In this document: in pieces, positions 1-10,765 of the stretch
How positions within the stretch are numbered: the first letter of the stretch is position 1
How the letters are laid out: each line of letters starts with the position of its first letter
Origin: Brachionus plicatilis
Taxonomy: Eukaryota > Rotifera > Eurotatoria > Ploima > Brachionidae
Assembly: GCA_010279815.1 (NCBI GenBank)
Contig: QEOQ01000508.1
Coordinates: 5,803,169 to 5,859,660 of the forward strand
Direction: 5' to 3'
Length of the DNA stretch: 56,492 nucleotides
Notes under the pieces: model-generated
Databases searched by the model: none
The model's input: the letters and a program-made list of their open reading frames with translations, nothing else
Told to the model about the DNA's origin: nothing
Translations under genes and position numbers: made by a program

Positions 1-2420
1 GAATTTTTTTATAAAAATCGGAAAATCGGAAATTCGGGGACCGAACAAAAAATTTGAATTTTTTTAAAAATCGGAAAATCGGATATATTTCCAATCGAAT
101 ATTTTTTCCGATTGAACATATATCTCTTTCTTTGTTGTTTTTCGAGCAACATCATTCTTGCGTCCGATGCACTGTATTTGATGAACGGTATGTACTCTAT
201 GTTCGGTCTAATGAGTGCCTTGTACGTTGCTAATAGAAGATCAAGTTCCTGTCTAAAATTTTTTGCTTGTTTTCTTACTTGATTCTTTGCCTTTGAGTTT
301 GATGTTAAGCTGGGATGGCATGTCCGTTGAGACATGTGAATAGTGTGCACGCTGTCTTCATTGTACTTAGTTTCATTCTCCAGGTTGATGACCATGTTTC
401 GACTTCTTGGATTGGTTGCTGCAGTTTGCTTTCGACTCCTTCGATTTTTGGATTTTTGGATCCTAATTGACAGCTCGTCAGCGAATAGACCTTTGTTCGC
501 TGTTATGATCTTCTTGGCGATGTCATCAATGAAGGTTTTAAATAAACTGTCCCTAGCGCGCTTACATGCGGGACACCGCAGAGGATTTGATCGAGTGCTG
601 CCTTAGATGACTGGTCTAGTACTTGGAACGTTCTGTCGTTTAAGGATTTAGGCATCCATCCTCCAATGAAGGCAGTACATTTCTTCGTTATCATTCTGAA
701 GGAAGCCCCTCGTTTCATAGTTTTTTGAAAGCTTTCTTGAAGTCAATGAAAATAGCTCCAGTTGCTTTTCGATCATTACTCCATGCTGAATCGTTTAGAG
801 GTGTCGGAAGATGCGGTCTCTTGTTTGACGTTTTGACATGAAACCGCTTTAGTGCTTACTGATAACTTGTTTCTCCTGAATCCATGTCAGCGTTCTGTTC
901 TTCATGACCCGCTCGATGATCTTGGGCATGGTGGACATCAGACTAATCTGTCTGTGGTTCGTTGGATCTGCTGGATTCTTGCCCGGCTTCGGAATCATGA
1001 CGATTTCTACATGCTTCCAATGCTTAGGATTGTGGCTTTGATTTAAGGAGCCGTTGACAACGTTCGCCATGATGTAAAATTCTTATGGCATATATTTGAG
1101 AGCTTTGTTGGTGATTTTGTCAGTGCCCCGGGCCCCTCGTTCTTTGATGTCTTTGAGTGTAGTCATGATTTCTTGAGCCGTTGCTGGTTGAAACATTTGA
1201 TGTCCGTTTGGAGGATTTAGAACATTTGTTGTCCGTTTGGAGGATTTAGAACATTTGCCTGGTTGCCTTCTCTAATGTCGCCTTGAAAGGCTCGTCAAAC
1301 TCATTTTTTGGTGGGAACGTTTGCTTTAGTTGCTCCGCGAATTTGTTGGTTACCTCATTTGGAGTAGTTATATGTTTATCGTGAACCTTGAGTAGTAAAC
1401 ATTGCGATGGTTTTTGTGTATTGGCGCTCTCGATCAAAGAGATTTTACGCCATAGTACTGTGTCGGAATATCTGTGATGATTCAACCCTGTGCAAAATTT
1501 CCTCCACTTTTTCTGCTTATGTTCCATGACTTGTTTCTTGATTTGTTCGGCAAAATAGTTGAATTATCCCACTATTTATGTTGATCTTGTAGCCAGATGA
1601 GAACGTTGGAGTCTTCTCTTCTCTTTGTTAAGGGCTACAGCTCTCCCTGGTAAGACTTATGTTTGGTAGCTTTTGACTATATGTGTTGAGCTTGCTTCGT
1701 TGATTGTTGTCATAATTGCTGACTCGAGTTGCTGAGCTAACTCGTCAGTGGACAAAGGGTTTTTTGACCATTTCTTTGTATTTTTCTTTGTACTTATCAG
1801 TCAACCCTTGTCTTTGTTGTTGTTGTTTGCTCCTGCCTGTCTATTAGCTTGGATTCGACACTGAACAGTACTGACAGATGATCACTTCGTGGACTGGTGA
1901 GGCTAATTGGTTTATGGATATCATATGGGTCGCTTGTGATAATTAGGTCTTTGGTCCATAATGAAGTCGATGGTAGGGAGCGTACGTTGGAGTGTTTGTG
2001 TGATGGATACTCAGTTTGAGCTCTTTGAGTACGGCTTCAAGTATTGAGCCGAACTTGTCCGTCTCTGATGACTCCAACAACACGTTGTGAGCGTTCAGAT
2101 CTCCTGCTGCAATGGTGTTGGCGTAACTTAAAATTTGCTGGATTGTTCTTTTGGTGATTTCAATGCCTGGCGGGATGCAGACGGACGATACAATGATGAA
2201 GATGATTGTCTTCCGGTTTGATAGACACACCTCCACTCTCTATTCTTGATCTGTCATGCCGATGAATTGTGTAGCCCTTGAGCTTGAACTGTTTGTTTGG
2301 CTCCAAAAACGTTTCGCTGAGCATGATGATGTCCAGCTGTTCGTCTTGTGCCGCTTGTTCAATGTTGATTTTCTTGATAGTAGCTAATTGAACGTTGAGG
2401 TGTAGTACGCTTAGTTATCT
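1..2420 (-). mobile_element. Decayed non-LTR retrotransposon (jockey-like LINE), EN + RT
   Basis: Read on the minus strand, this is the remains of a LINE ORF2. From about 2400 down to 1943 there is an APE-type endonuclease: LHLNVQ, then LDIIMLSETFL, a GYTIHRHDRS block, and AAGDLNAHN. From about 1070 to 500 there is reverse transcriptase: WKHVEIVMIPKPGKN with a degraded NYRPISL-like block (NHRQISLMST), motif A as GAIFIDFKKAF near 770-735, and a degraded motif B (CGVPHVSALGT). From 395 to 9 a C-terminal piece follows (ALIRPNIEYI, then SASDARMMLLEKQQRK). The frame shifts several times and stops interrupt it, so it is not active. The IPKPGK and PISL-like pattern suggests the jockey clade (established family pattern; the clade call is inference). 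The 3' end lies at or beyond the left window edge. Confidence 0.85.
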
Positions 2421-2442
2421 ATGCATTATTATTTCTGGCTGT

Positions 2443-2715
2443 CTATTTGTTTCTTTGCGAAATTGTTTTGTTGCGTAGAGTGGATGATGATTGTCTTGTA
2501 ATTTTGTTTGGGTGCTTTGCGCTGTTGTAGGATTTTGCTGGATTTTCTTTGTTGTTGCTGCTTGTTGTTCGGATGTAGGTAATTTCGCTATTGTTTTGTT
2601 TGATTTTTGACACGTTTAACATTTTATTGTCAGCGTGTTGCCTGGTTTGGGGTTTATATAGTCGAAATTGGAGTAATGGACAACTTTTTATGTTCCTCAA
2701 TTTTACAATTATCAT
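2443..2715 (-). pseudogene. Possible 5' part of the jockey-like LINE
   Basis: A 90-codon open frame lies directly upstream of the endonuclease frame of the LINE at 1-2420, on the same strand. It is basic and rich in Asn, Lys and Ser. I recognise no domain in it. It could be the end of ORF1 or a frameshifted N-terminus of ORF2. Only its position supports the link to the LINE. Confidence 0.35.
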
Positions 2716-2739
2716 TTTTTGATTATTATTTTATTCCTA

Positions 2740-3500
2740 CTATGTGTACTTTTCTATTATTCAACTTTTAAATTTATTAATTTATTCAACTATTCATTTA
2801 TTCTATTTTTAACTTCTAAACTTTATAACTTATTCAACTAATTCAAATATTTATTAATATGTCTTATGAAATTTAAGTTTAAGAATACACATCCACATTT
2901 ATCTAAAAGTCTTGTTCCATTTATACGAAGAGTATTTCTTATCAGCTATAAATTAGGCTTATCAACATTTCGTATTTTATTCTATTTTATTTTATTAATG
3001 AAGTAACAACTACTAGCAACAATTAAGTTACTAACACTTAAACTAAGGACTTTTAATTATTATTTTCTCCAGAGAGACTGTGTAGCATTCCAGCTTCTCA
3101 CTACTGTGATAAGCCGCTAACAATATGGTTAATTTTAAAATTAGATTTCTTTAACCTACAAATTATATTTTTTTTAAATTTTTTGTTAAAATACTGGGTT
3201 AACTTGATTGTTTCAAAATCAAAAAATGCTCTGAATTATAATTCGCTTTAAACTTAACAATAAATGAAAGAAAAATTGAATAATTGAATAAATGAATTAG
3301 TTTTAAAAAAAGAATATTTGAAAAGTTGAAAAGTTGAAAAATGTGAAAAATTGAATAAATGAAAAGTTGAAAAGTTTAAAAATTGAATAAATGAAAATTT
3401 GAATAAATGAAAAGTTGAATAAAAGAAAAATTAAAAAATTGAATAGTTGAATAGCTGAATTAGTAATAAAAGAGAATAATTGAAAAATCGAAAAGTTGAC
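2740..3500. repeat. Low-complexity region with degenerate TTGAATAAATGAAAAG-type minisatellite
   Basis: From about 3255 to 3490 the plus strand iterates short words such as TTGAATAAATGAAAA and AAAAGTTGAAAAG. From about 2755 to 2850 the complementary words (TTATTCAACT, TTCATTTATTC) appear, so the two blocks are imperfect inverted copies about 500 bp apart. There is no open reading frame. It may be the edge of a decayed element or plain microsatellite drift. Confidence 0.5.
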
Positions 3501-3754
3501 TAGAATTTATTTAAGTTGTATAATACAAATTATTGTCGATGAATGCGAAATTGGCTAGATAGTTAAGCTTGTTTTGTTGTTGACTTAGTGAGTTTGATAA
3601 TGAGTATTCCCTAGATACAAAGCTTTACATTTTTCAGGTTTAGTTTTTTAACTTAGTATCTGTCAGTAATCTTAGGAGATTGAGGTTTTGCTTATGATTG
3701 CTCATTATCAAAACCAAAATGGGAACCTATAGTCTGTATTTAAAAATATATTAA

Positions 3755-3990
3755 GATCTTTGAAAAAGTACAAAGAAGAGCAACAAAACTGATAGATTCT
3801 GCTAGAACTAAGCCTTATGAGTCTGAAAATCGTTGTTTAAGGGCGGAAATAATATTAAGCATATAAAATTTTGAATGGCTATGAAAAAGTGTCGTTAACA
3901 AATGGTATCAATTTTTCATGTGAATTTTGTTAGAAATAGTCTCTTTGAAGGCACAATGCCATGTTGTACTTAAAAATAAAATTTTTGACA
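3755..3990 (+). pseudogene. LINE reverse-transcriptase C-terminal remnant
   Basis: Plus-strand translation gives EKVQRRATKLIDSARTKPYE followed, after breaks, by AYKILNGYEKVSLTNGINF. This is the conserved stretch after the reverse transcriptase of CR1/L2/RTE-like LINEs (compare ELEKVQRRVTKS and VFKILNKYE in the remnant near 56 kb). Stops and frameshifts break it. The rest of the interval up to the SCYL1 3' end is AT-rich and non-coding. Confidence 0.65.
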
Positions 3991-4141
3991 ATAAATTTTA
4001 TTAAAATTAACTCGAGACATTTTAAAAATTAGAAATCATAGATTAATTTTTGATATCTTTAAAAGAAATCAATAAAAAAACTTATTAAATTAATTTATTA
4101 AAATAAATAGACTATTACCATAATTGATTAAAAAAATTGTG

Positions 4142-7100
4142 TTAAAACTCAAAATCTAAATTAGGTTTTTTTTGGCCAAGTTTAAGTGGACCAGATGCTA
4201 GCTTTTGTTTATTTTCAGTCTGTTTTTTGGCTCGTTCCTGTTTTTTTGACTCTTTAGAATCCATCCAATCATTCCAACCACCTTGACTTGATGACGAACT
4301 AGGTTGATTTTTTTTATCAGTAATCTTTATGTCTTTAACTAAATTATTGAATATGTCATCATCATTTGTCTGACTTGTCGACCAATTATAAGTACTTGCT
4401 TTAGGCAATTGATTTGTCTCATCCTCAAACGAATTTGTCCATTCAGACGACCAATCTGACTTGGATGCGTTCAGTGAGCTACCACTTGGTTTAGTGCTTA
4501 GATTTGTCTTTGCCAAAACGGTCGGTTCAAGCGGTTCCATTTGTTCGTCATCTTCTAAATCATTCCAATCATTATTATCTTCAAAATTCCAACCTGAATT
4601 GGTAGGAGTCTCAATCTTCTTTTCCTTTAGCATTTCAAGTTTCGGTTCTTCCTTTTTTTTCTCTTCGGTTTTGACTTCTTCCTTGGCTGATGCAGACATC
4701 TTAGGAGGTGGACCCAGTGGTTGAGTATTCAATGCGATAGAAGGCTGCTGATTTTTGTTTTTATATCCTGTCATTTTGCTAGACAATGACGTCATAGCCC
4801 AAGATGTCCATGAAGTTTCATTTTTCAAGTCCAAATTGCATGATTGTACATCTTTTTCCATTTCAAGAGCAAGCTCGGGTTGTTCAGAGACTTTTTCCAA
4901 TTTTTGCGTGAATTGCTTCAGGGTTTTGAAGGCCTCATCTCGCACATCTTTCTCAGGATCAACAGTCAGACAACAAATGGAAGGCAAAACTTTGGTCGCT
5001 ATATCTTTTAGAGTATAAAAGCGATCAGTGTTAGCCAAGGCTATTATACCAGATAGTCTCGACAAAGGAAAAGGGTCTCTCATTGCTTTGGGAAAAGCGG
5101 ACAACAAAATTCTCTGCCTTAGTTGAGGATTGATGTAAGGAGCTATCTTGCCAATACAAACAGTGGTGTTTGTTCGAATCATTCCTTGATCATCTTGGGC
5201 TTGTAAACGAGCAAAATGCTTCATTAGCTCTACATTTATGTTATTGTAATTTAGCTTGGGAGCGAGGAGTACCATTGATCGGATAGTGCCCTCTCTGATA
5301 GCGGGATTTGAGTCATTAAAGCCAAGGCAAATGTGGGGAAATATTTGGTCATTTATTATACTGGCTGATAAATGCTCCACAAATAGTTGTAGTTGGGATA
5401 ACAAGCGCATTCGTGTAGTGCGATCAGTGGAAGAAAATAACTTGACTACAATTGGAATTATTTTTTTCTGATATTCGGCTTCATCGAGTAATTTTCCTAG
5501 TTTGAATAATGGTGCAAGAACAGTTGAGCCTGCGTTTCCATATTCGTAGGCTTGGAGTAATTGTGGCAAAATTTTATACTTGCATAATTGACTTGGAAAG
5601 TCGTCAAGTTTTTGAGTCAATTCGGTAAATAGTTTTGTTTTTTCACTTGTATCTTTAATCTTAAAAAGAAAGTAAGATTAAATCAGTAAATTAAACTAAT
5701 TTTTTGTCAATGATTTTTAAAATTCGAAAAAAGTTTTTAAAATCTTACTAAAACAAATACTTTAAATCAAATAAAAATATTAATTTTTTTATTGATTAAA
5801 ATTAAATTTGAAAATTTTTATTCAATTAAAAACTTAAAACAAAATTTTAAAATATAATACTTGATCTTTTTTTTAGTTGCTAATAATTTTTTGATAAAAA
5901 ATTTTCCATTTTTAACTTTATCTTAACATTTATATTGACAGTTCAGTTATTTTCTTAATTTCTTTGAAAATTAAATCTTAAAATTAAGCTTCAATTTTAA
6001 ATTAAAGATATAAATAAAAATTTTTTTTTATTTTTTATTATTATGCGTCGATTTTTAGTGCAGCATCAAATTTAATTTTGACTTTAAATGCAAAGTTAAA
6101 ATTAAATAATAATGTTTCAAATTATTTTCTTCTTGCAAAGCGTAACAGTAAAGCTCTAATAAAAAACTTGAATTAAGTTGAATCTCTAAATAAAACATTG
6201 TATTTTATGGTCTAAAATATAATAAAAGATGTTTAATTGTTGCGTTCTTAAAAAAATCTTGAAAGGAATCTTAGGTAAAATTAGAAGTTTAAGTATATTT
6301 TAAAGAATTCAAAATAAGTGGCTATATAATAACTAGAATTTATTTTTGTTATGAAAATTAATTCAATATTTATTTTTCAAAGATAAATTAGAATTTAATT
6401 TATCATACTAATTCAATTTTTACAAAATACTTATACTTTTTCAAGTTAAAACAAACTGTTTAAAAATTTAAAGATTATATAAAAAAATTTTTCACTGATT
6501 TAGATAAAAATGCTGATATGTGAATTTTGTTTAAGAATTTCGAAATTTGTCTTTTTGATTATAAAAAATTTTGAATATAGAAATTAAAAAGTCAAAAATC
6601 ATTAGCAAAAATATTACCATCAAGAGACGAATTTTTTTGAAGAATTTTGAAGATATTCTATAAACAAAATTTCAATAATATTTCTTTAGATTAGTATGTA
6701 CCTAAACTTACTTTATCTTTATCAATTAATAAAAAAATTGAACAAACTAAAAATTTAAAAATTTTTAATTACTTAAAATTTTCCTTTTTATATTTGCCTA
6801 TGACACTTATTATACTTGCCAAAAATTATCATAATTTTAAATAAAAATTTTGCATAAATCAAGTTAATTTATTAAAAAAAATGCATACCTGAATTTCCTC
6901 GAGAAATAAAAGAGTATCAACAAAATCATTGCTCATAAACCCATCTGATTGACGACATAGGTTTATAAATTTAGCAGGAGTAAGTCTTTTTTCAGGAATC
7001 GGATTCAGTAGAGCCATATAAGTTTGAACAAGTCGTTTGGGAATTTGTCCAGGATTTTTAAGAGCATTGACATTCGGTAGAGAACCATTAAAAATTTCCC

Positions 7101-7855
7101 AAATCAAACAACCAAGTGCCCATGAATCAACTCCATTTTCATTTTGCCTTGTGTTCTGATTAGAATTTAAACCACCAAGCGGAGATTTTTCAGGAGAATT
7201 GTAGCAATCTAAAGTTGTCAAATGCTTGTACGGAGCTTGATCTTGCACTCCATAAGTATACTCTAAACCAAGTAGCTTCCATTCTCCTGCTCGATTTACA
7301 AATACAGAAGACATATTTACATTGTTGTGTACTAATTTACAATCCAAATTGATAAAACTTAATGCAGTCTAATTTAAATTGAAATAATTATTATCTATTC
7401 ATTTAAAAAAATTAATTTTTTACAGCTATTTGATAAAGACCCCATGAAATTTCATTGAGTCTTTGTGCATCGTTTTCTTTACTTTCCCGCAAATAATTAA
7501 ACAAAGGTTGAACACGTTCGGTTACAATAAAAACCGATTTATCGTTTTCAACACCTTCTTGAAACATTAAGATGTTTGGGTGACGGAGCATTTTAGTTCG
7601 TTTAAAACCATTTTTGGCCGATTGAAACAAATTCTCTTGGCCTTGACGAAATTGGAATGAAAAGACACTGTATAGGGAATCTTGATTTTGTTGCGGTTGA
7701 GAAGCACCGACCGGCAACACGGAACTGGACTTTCGCTTGCAATTGTTCAAGGTCCATATGGTACGCTCTTGAATTTGAGGATCGAACTGGACTTGCTCTT
7801 GTATTTCAAAATTAACTAAGTCTTTGGTAGGATCTCTGGAAAAAAATCCCCACAT
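4142..7855 (-). CDS. SCYL1: SCYL1, N-terminal kinase-like protein (pseudokinase, COPI/Golgi trafficking)
   Basis: Three exons fit without a frame break: 7855-7424, 7368-6889 and 5659-4142, giving 809 aa, close to the human protein's length. It starts MWGFFSRDP, the SCYL1 signature. The kinase-like domain (about residues 1-300) keeps ISWGLYQIA and RAGEWKLLGLEYTYG but has HNN where active kinases have HRD and lacks DFG, as expected of this pseudokinase. HEAT repeats follow (about 310-560; FEYGNAG-like, KIIPIVVKLFSSTDR, NPAIREGTIRSMVLLAPKLN, DDQGMIRTNTTVCIGKI), then an acidic, Trp-rich low-complexity tail (GWNDW, SDWSSEW). SCYL1 binds COPI and supports retrograde Golgi-to-ER traffic (family knowledge). 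The C-terminus ends KKPNLDFEF, without the terminal RKLD that in mammals binds COPI. Introns are 55 bp and 1229 bp. A splice-acceptor-like TTTCTCAG ends 9 nt before the ATG. Confidence 0.96.
5660..6888 (-). other. Long SCYL1 intron 2
   Basis: A 1229-bp intron with donor CAG|GTATGC and acceptor TTTTTAAG. It is almost pure A/T with no open frame. I see no structured element beyond a small GTGCAGCAT-containing patch near 6060. Confidence 0.8.
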
Positions 7856-8875
7856 GATGTTTATCTGAGAAATATTTTATGTGATGATGTAAATGAATAT
7901 TATTTGCAAATTTTTCTAACTAAAATATTTTACACTCAAAAATTATAATATTCAAGCAATTTGGTAATTTTGTTTTATTTTTCTCCAAATTATTACTTTA
8001 CAGAAAATATTTTTAAAGCGATACGTTTAAATCAGACAATAGAATTTATTTCACTTTGATAAAATAAAATAAATTTTTTTTATAAATCCTTTTTTTCAAA
8101 TAAAATTTTTCGAAAGAAAAACTCTTCATTTAACTTATTTATCTTACATATTTCAATTTGAAGAACTACCTTAAGTGTTTTATTTTATTTTCAATTTTTT
8201 AATTTATTAGCAAAAATTTTTGGCACTTTAACTACACAATAAAATTTTTTTTTAAAAACAATTAAAAATTGAAAAAGGTCAAAAAGCTTTGATTATAAAA
8301 AATTAATTAAAAAAGTTTGTACATTTATTAAAAAATTCAAAAATTTAAATTGAAAAATAAACAAAATTATATTTTTGTTGTTTTTTAATATTTTTGAATT
8401 CTTTTAAATTAATAAAACGAAATGCAACAAAAAATATTTCAAAATTCTTGAGAACGTATAGTTTGTGTTAATTTTTCACGATTTATATAAAATTTTAAAA
8501 GAAATTTATTTTCATTAAATTTTCAGTAAATATACTTTTTGATCCTGTCATTAATTGATTTTTTTACCAAACAAACCTGGTTAGCCTCTTAAACCTATTT
8601 TTTGTCTCTCATAAGGTGGTCATGGCTCTCAATAAAGACACCTATATGTTTTTATCATTATATATATTTTATTTTTAAAACAATTTGTTGTCAAAAAATA
8701 TTTGTTTTTGTTTTTTTTTTGATGATCTGCTATATGAGCCTAATTCAAGAAATTAGTTTTGGTATTGAAATGCAGAGAATCGAATTTTCAAAGATAAATT
8801 AAGCCACTTTTTTAAAAATTGTCTTTTATTAAGTTTTCATAACAAAAAAAGCTATTTATTCATTTAACATTATTA

Positions 8876-8935
8876 TATTTTATTATATTTTATTATATTA
8901 TATTATATTATATTATATTATTATATTATTATTTA
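8876..8935. repeat. TATTA/TTATA microsatellite
   Basis: About 60 bp of iterated TATTA and TTATATT units in intergenic DNA, with small unit-length changes. Confidence 0.85.
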
Positions 8936-9180
8936 AGAGTATTAATCGGTCAAACAGTATTGATAATTAAAATTGCTACTTATCCTTTTCAAAACAAATT
9001 ATTCTTTCTTCTTTTTCGTCTATTTATTTCAAAATTATTGTTATTTCAATTTTGGTCAAAAAAGTCCATTTAATTATTTTTTTAAGCAATTAAAAAAAAA
9101 AAATTTTTATTAATATTGTTTTTTTTCGAGAAATTGTCGATTTTTTTTTACCGAATTTTACAATAATTATTTTTATACGA

Positions 9181-9289
9181 TAAATACCGTTTTTTAGATT
9201 ACCATATTTTACGCTAAATATGGTAAAATATCGTGAATATACCATAATTTCCGTAAAATATGGTGAATCATGGTATCGTAGCAGCACTG
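9181..9289. mobile_element. Possible hAT-like element end with iterated ACCATATTTTACG words
   Basis: The word ACCATATTTTACG and its complement occur repeatedly, including a hairpin ACCATATTT...AAATATGGT. The right edge reads GTAGCAGCACTG; its complement CAGTGCTGCTAC resembles a hAT terminal repeat. No matching left end or target duplication was found, so the boundaries are uncertain. Confidence 0.35.
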
Positions 9290-9754
9290 TATTTCTTTTA
9301 AAATTATTAGAGTTTTTCTAAAAGCTTTTAATATTAATTTAATATATATAATAATGAATTTTAAGATATAAAAATCTATGGATCTTTCGTTTAGTTTTTT
9401 TATTGAAAAGACTCCAATAAATATTAAATTTTAGAATTTAAATATTATTTTTGATGCATGTTAGCTAAAATATGATAAAAAATACATAGGCAGTAATATA
9501 AAAAAGGCATAGGCACATAAAAAAATAATCGATATGAACTTAAGTCTAAATCTAAATTATTATATAAAAGTGCAAATAGTTACGTTTAAAATAAATTTGG
9601 GTAAATGAAAATATTTGTAATTGGAAATTAAGATTTTTCTTTAAAAACAGGAGGCAATAGGTTTTTCAGCGTGATAGTATCTCTAGTCCAATTCATTATT
9701 CATATTAAATGTCTTGAAAATAAATGCCTATGATATAGTACAAATCATTAAAAA

Positions 9755-9850
9755 CTATCCGGGGTTATGGGCTGAAATTCGCCATTTGATCAAGCTGAGA
9801 AATGTTAATACCTGATGAGATAAGACTGTCTGTGGTGGATGAGTGATGAA
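9755..9850 (+). promoter_or_regulatory. TPP-riboswitch-like sequence (weak, possibly chance)
   Basis: In order on the plus strand: CCGGGG, then AGCTGAGAAAT, then ACCTGATGAGATAA. These match the most conserved blocks of the THI-box aptamer (CUGAGA, ACCUGAU, GAUAA) at about the right spacing. A closing helix between CTATCC (about 9755) and GGATGAG (about 9837) is possible. The P2 and P5 helices look poor and the usual GCGNAGGGA end is only loosely matched. No gene lies directly downstream. It may be a decayed or foreign riboswitch, or coincidence. Confidence 0.2.
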
Positions 9851-10765
9851 GATTCTTAAATGGAGATGAAATTTTTTTTAGCTTAATATTTTAAAATTGT
9901 GGTGTAAAAGGTCAACTCGATGCTGTAACCTCTGTATTAGATCGGAGTCGTTGCTCAAAAAGGTACTGGAAATTATAATCAGCTAGGATAGTAAAGAGAA
10001 AATTATTATTTTTATTTTAAACTTACTTTAATTTATTATTATTACAAGTACTAAATTTTCAAAAAAATAATGTCAAATTTTTTTTTTTAAATTTAATTTA
10101 TTTTTAAAAATTAATCAGTTTTATGTTTTTCGTTTTCCTCTACAAAAATAAATTATTTTAAATAATTACAAATTTGTAATAAATAAGGCTTCCATACAAA
10201 AAATACCGATGATCAGATAATTATAAATCAAGACTGCTTTTTTCCCCATCTCCAATTATTACTTTTTTTTTATCAATCGTTTACTTAAAAATATGATTAC
10301 ACTAATTCTGTGCTAAAAGAAACAGCATTAATTATGTGGAATTCGAAATAAAGTACATTGTCTAATCATTAGTTCTTCGAATTTGTCATGACCTTGGTTT
10401 AAGATCTTGGTTAAAAGCTAAGTTTCCAAATTAAAAATAAGGTCTTAATTTTAATTTTGCTTTTTTAATCATAAATTTTAAAAATTTTCGTTTTTCTAAA
10501 CTTAAAAAAATTTCAGAAAGTTGAAATTTTACTTTTTTTACTGCATTATTTTATGAGTTGGTATGATTTCAAGCTATGAAATATTGAAAAACACATGTTT
10601 AGTTACGCATCTAATCCGAAACCACATGCCTGATGCAAAAAAACAGAATTCACATAATTAAGGTAAATAATATTTAAAAAAAACAATTGGTAATAAATAA
10701 AACGTTACTGAATTTATAGTTTAAAAATAATTTTAATAAATAGATAAAAATAATAAATAACAATG

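Larger units (their letters stand above)
7856..10765. other. Intergenic AT-rich DNA between SCYL1 and TRIP11
   Basis: About 2.9 kb without a supportable gene. It holds a TATTA-type microsatellite (about 8876-8935), a block of iterated ACCATATTTTACG-like words (about 9180-9289) that ends like a hAT element, and a GC-richer stretch (about 9755-9990) with a riboswitch-like motif. The open frames at 8602-8802 and 9090-9287 look like chance. Confidence 0.7.

Noticed and set aside
343..606. Plus-strand frames at 343-606 and 852-1046
   Set aside because: Antisense shadows of the minus-strand LINE.
9800..9870. CTGATGAGATAAG as a hammerhead ribozyme core
   Set aside because: The required stem II followed by GAAA and the cleavage-site context are missing.
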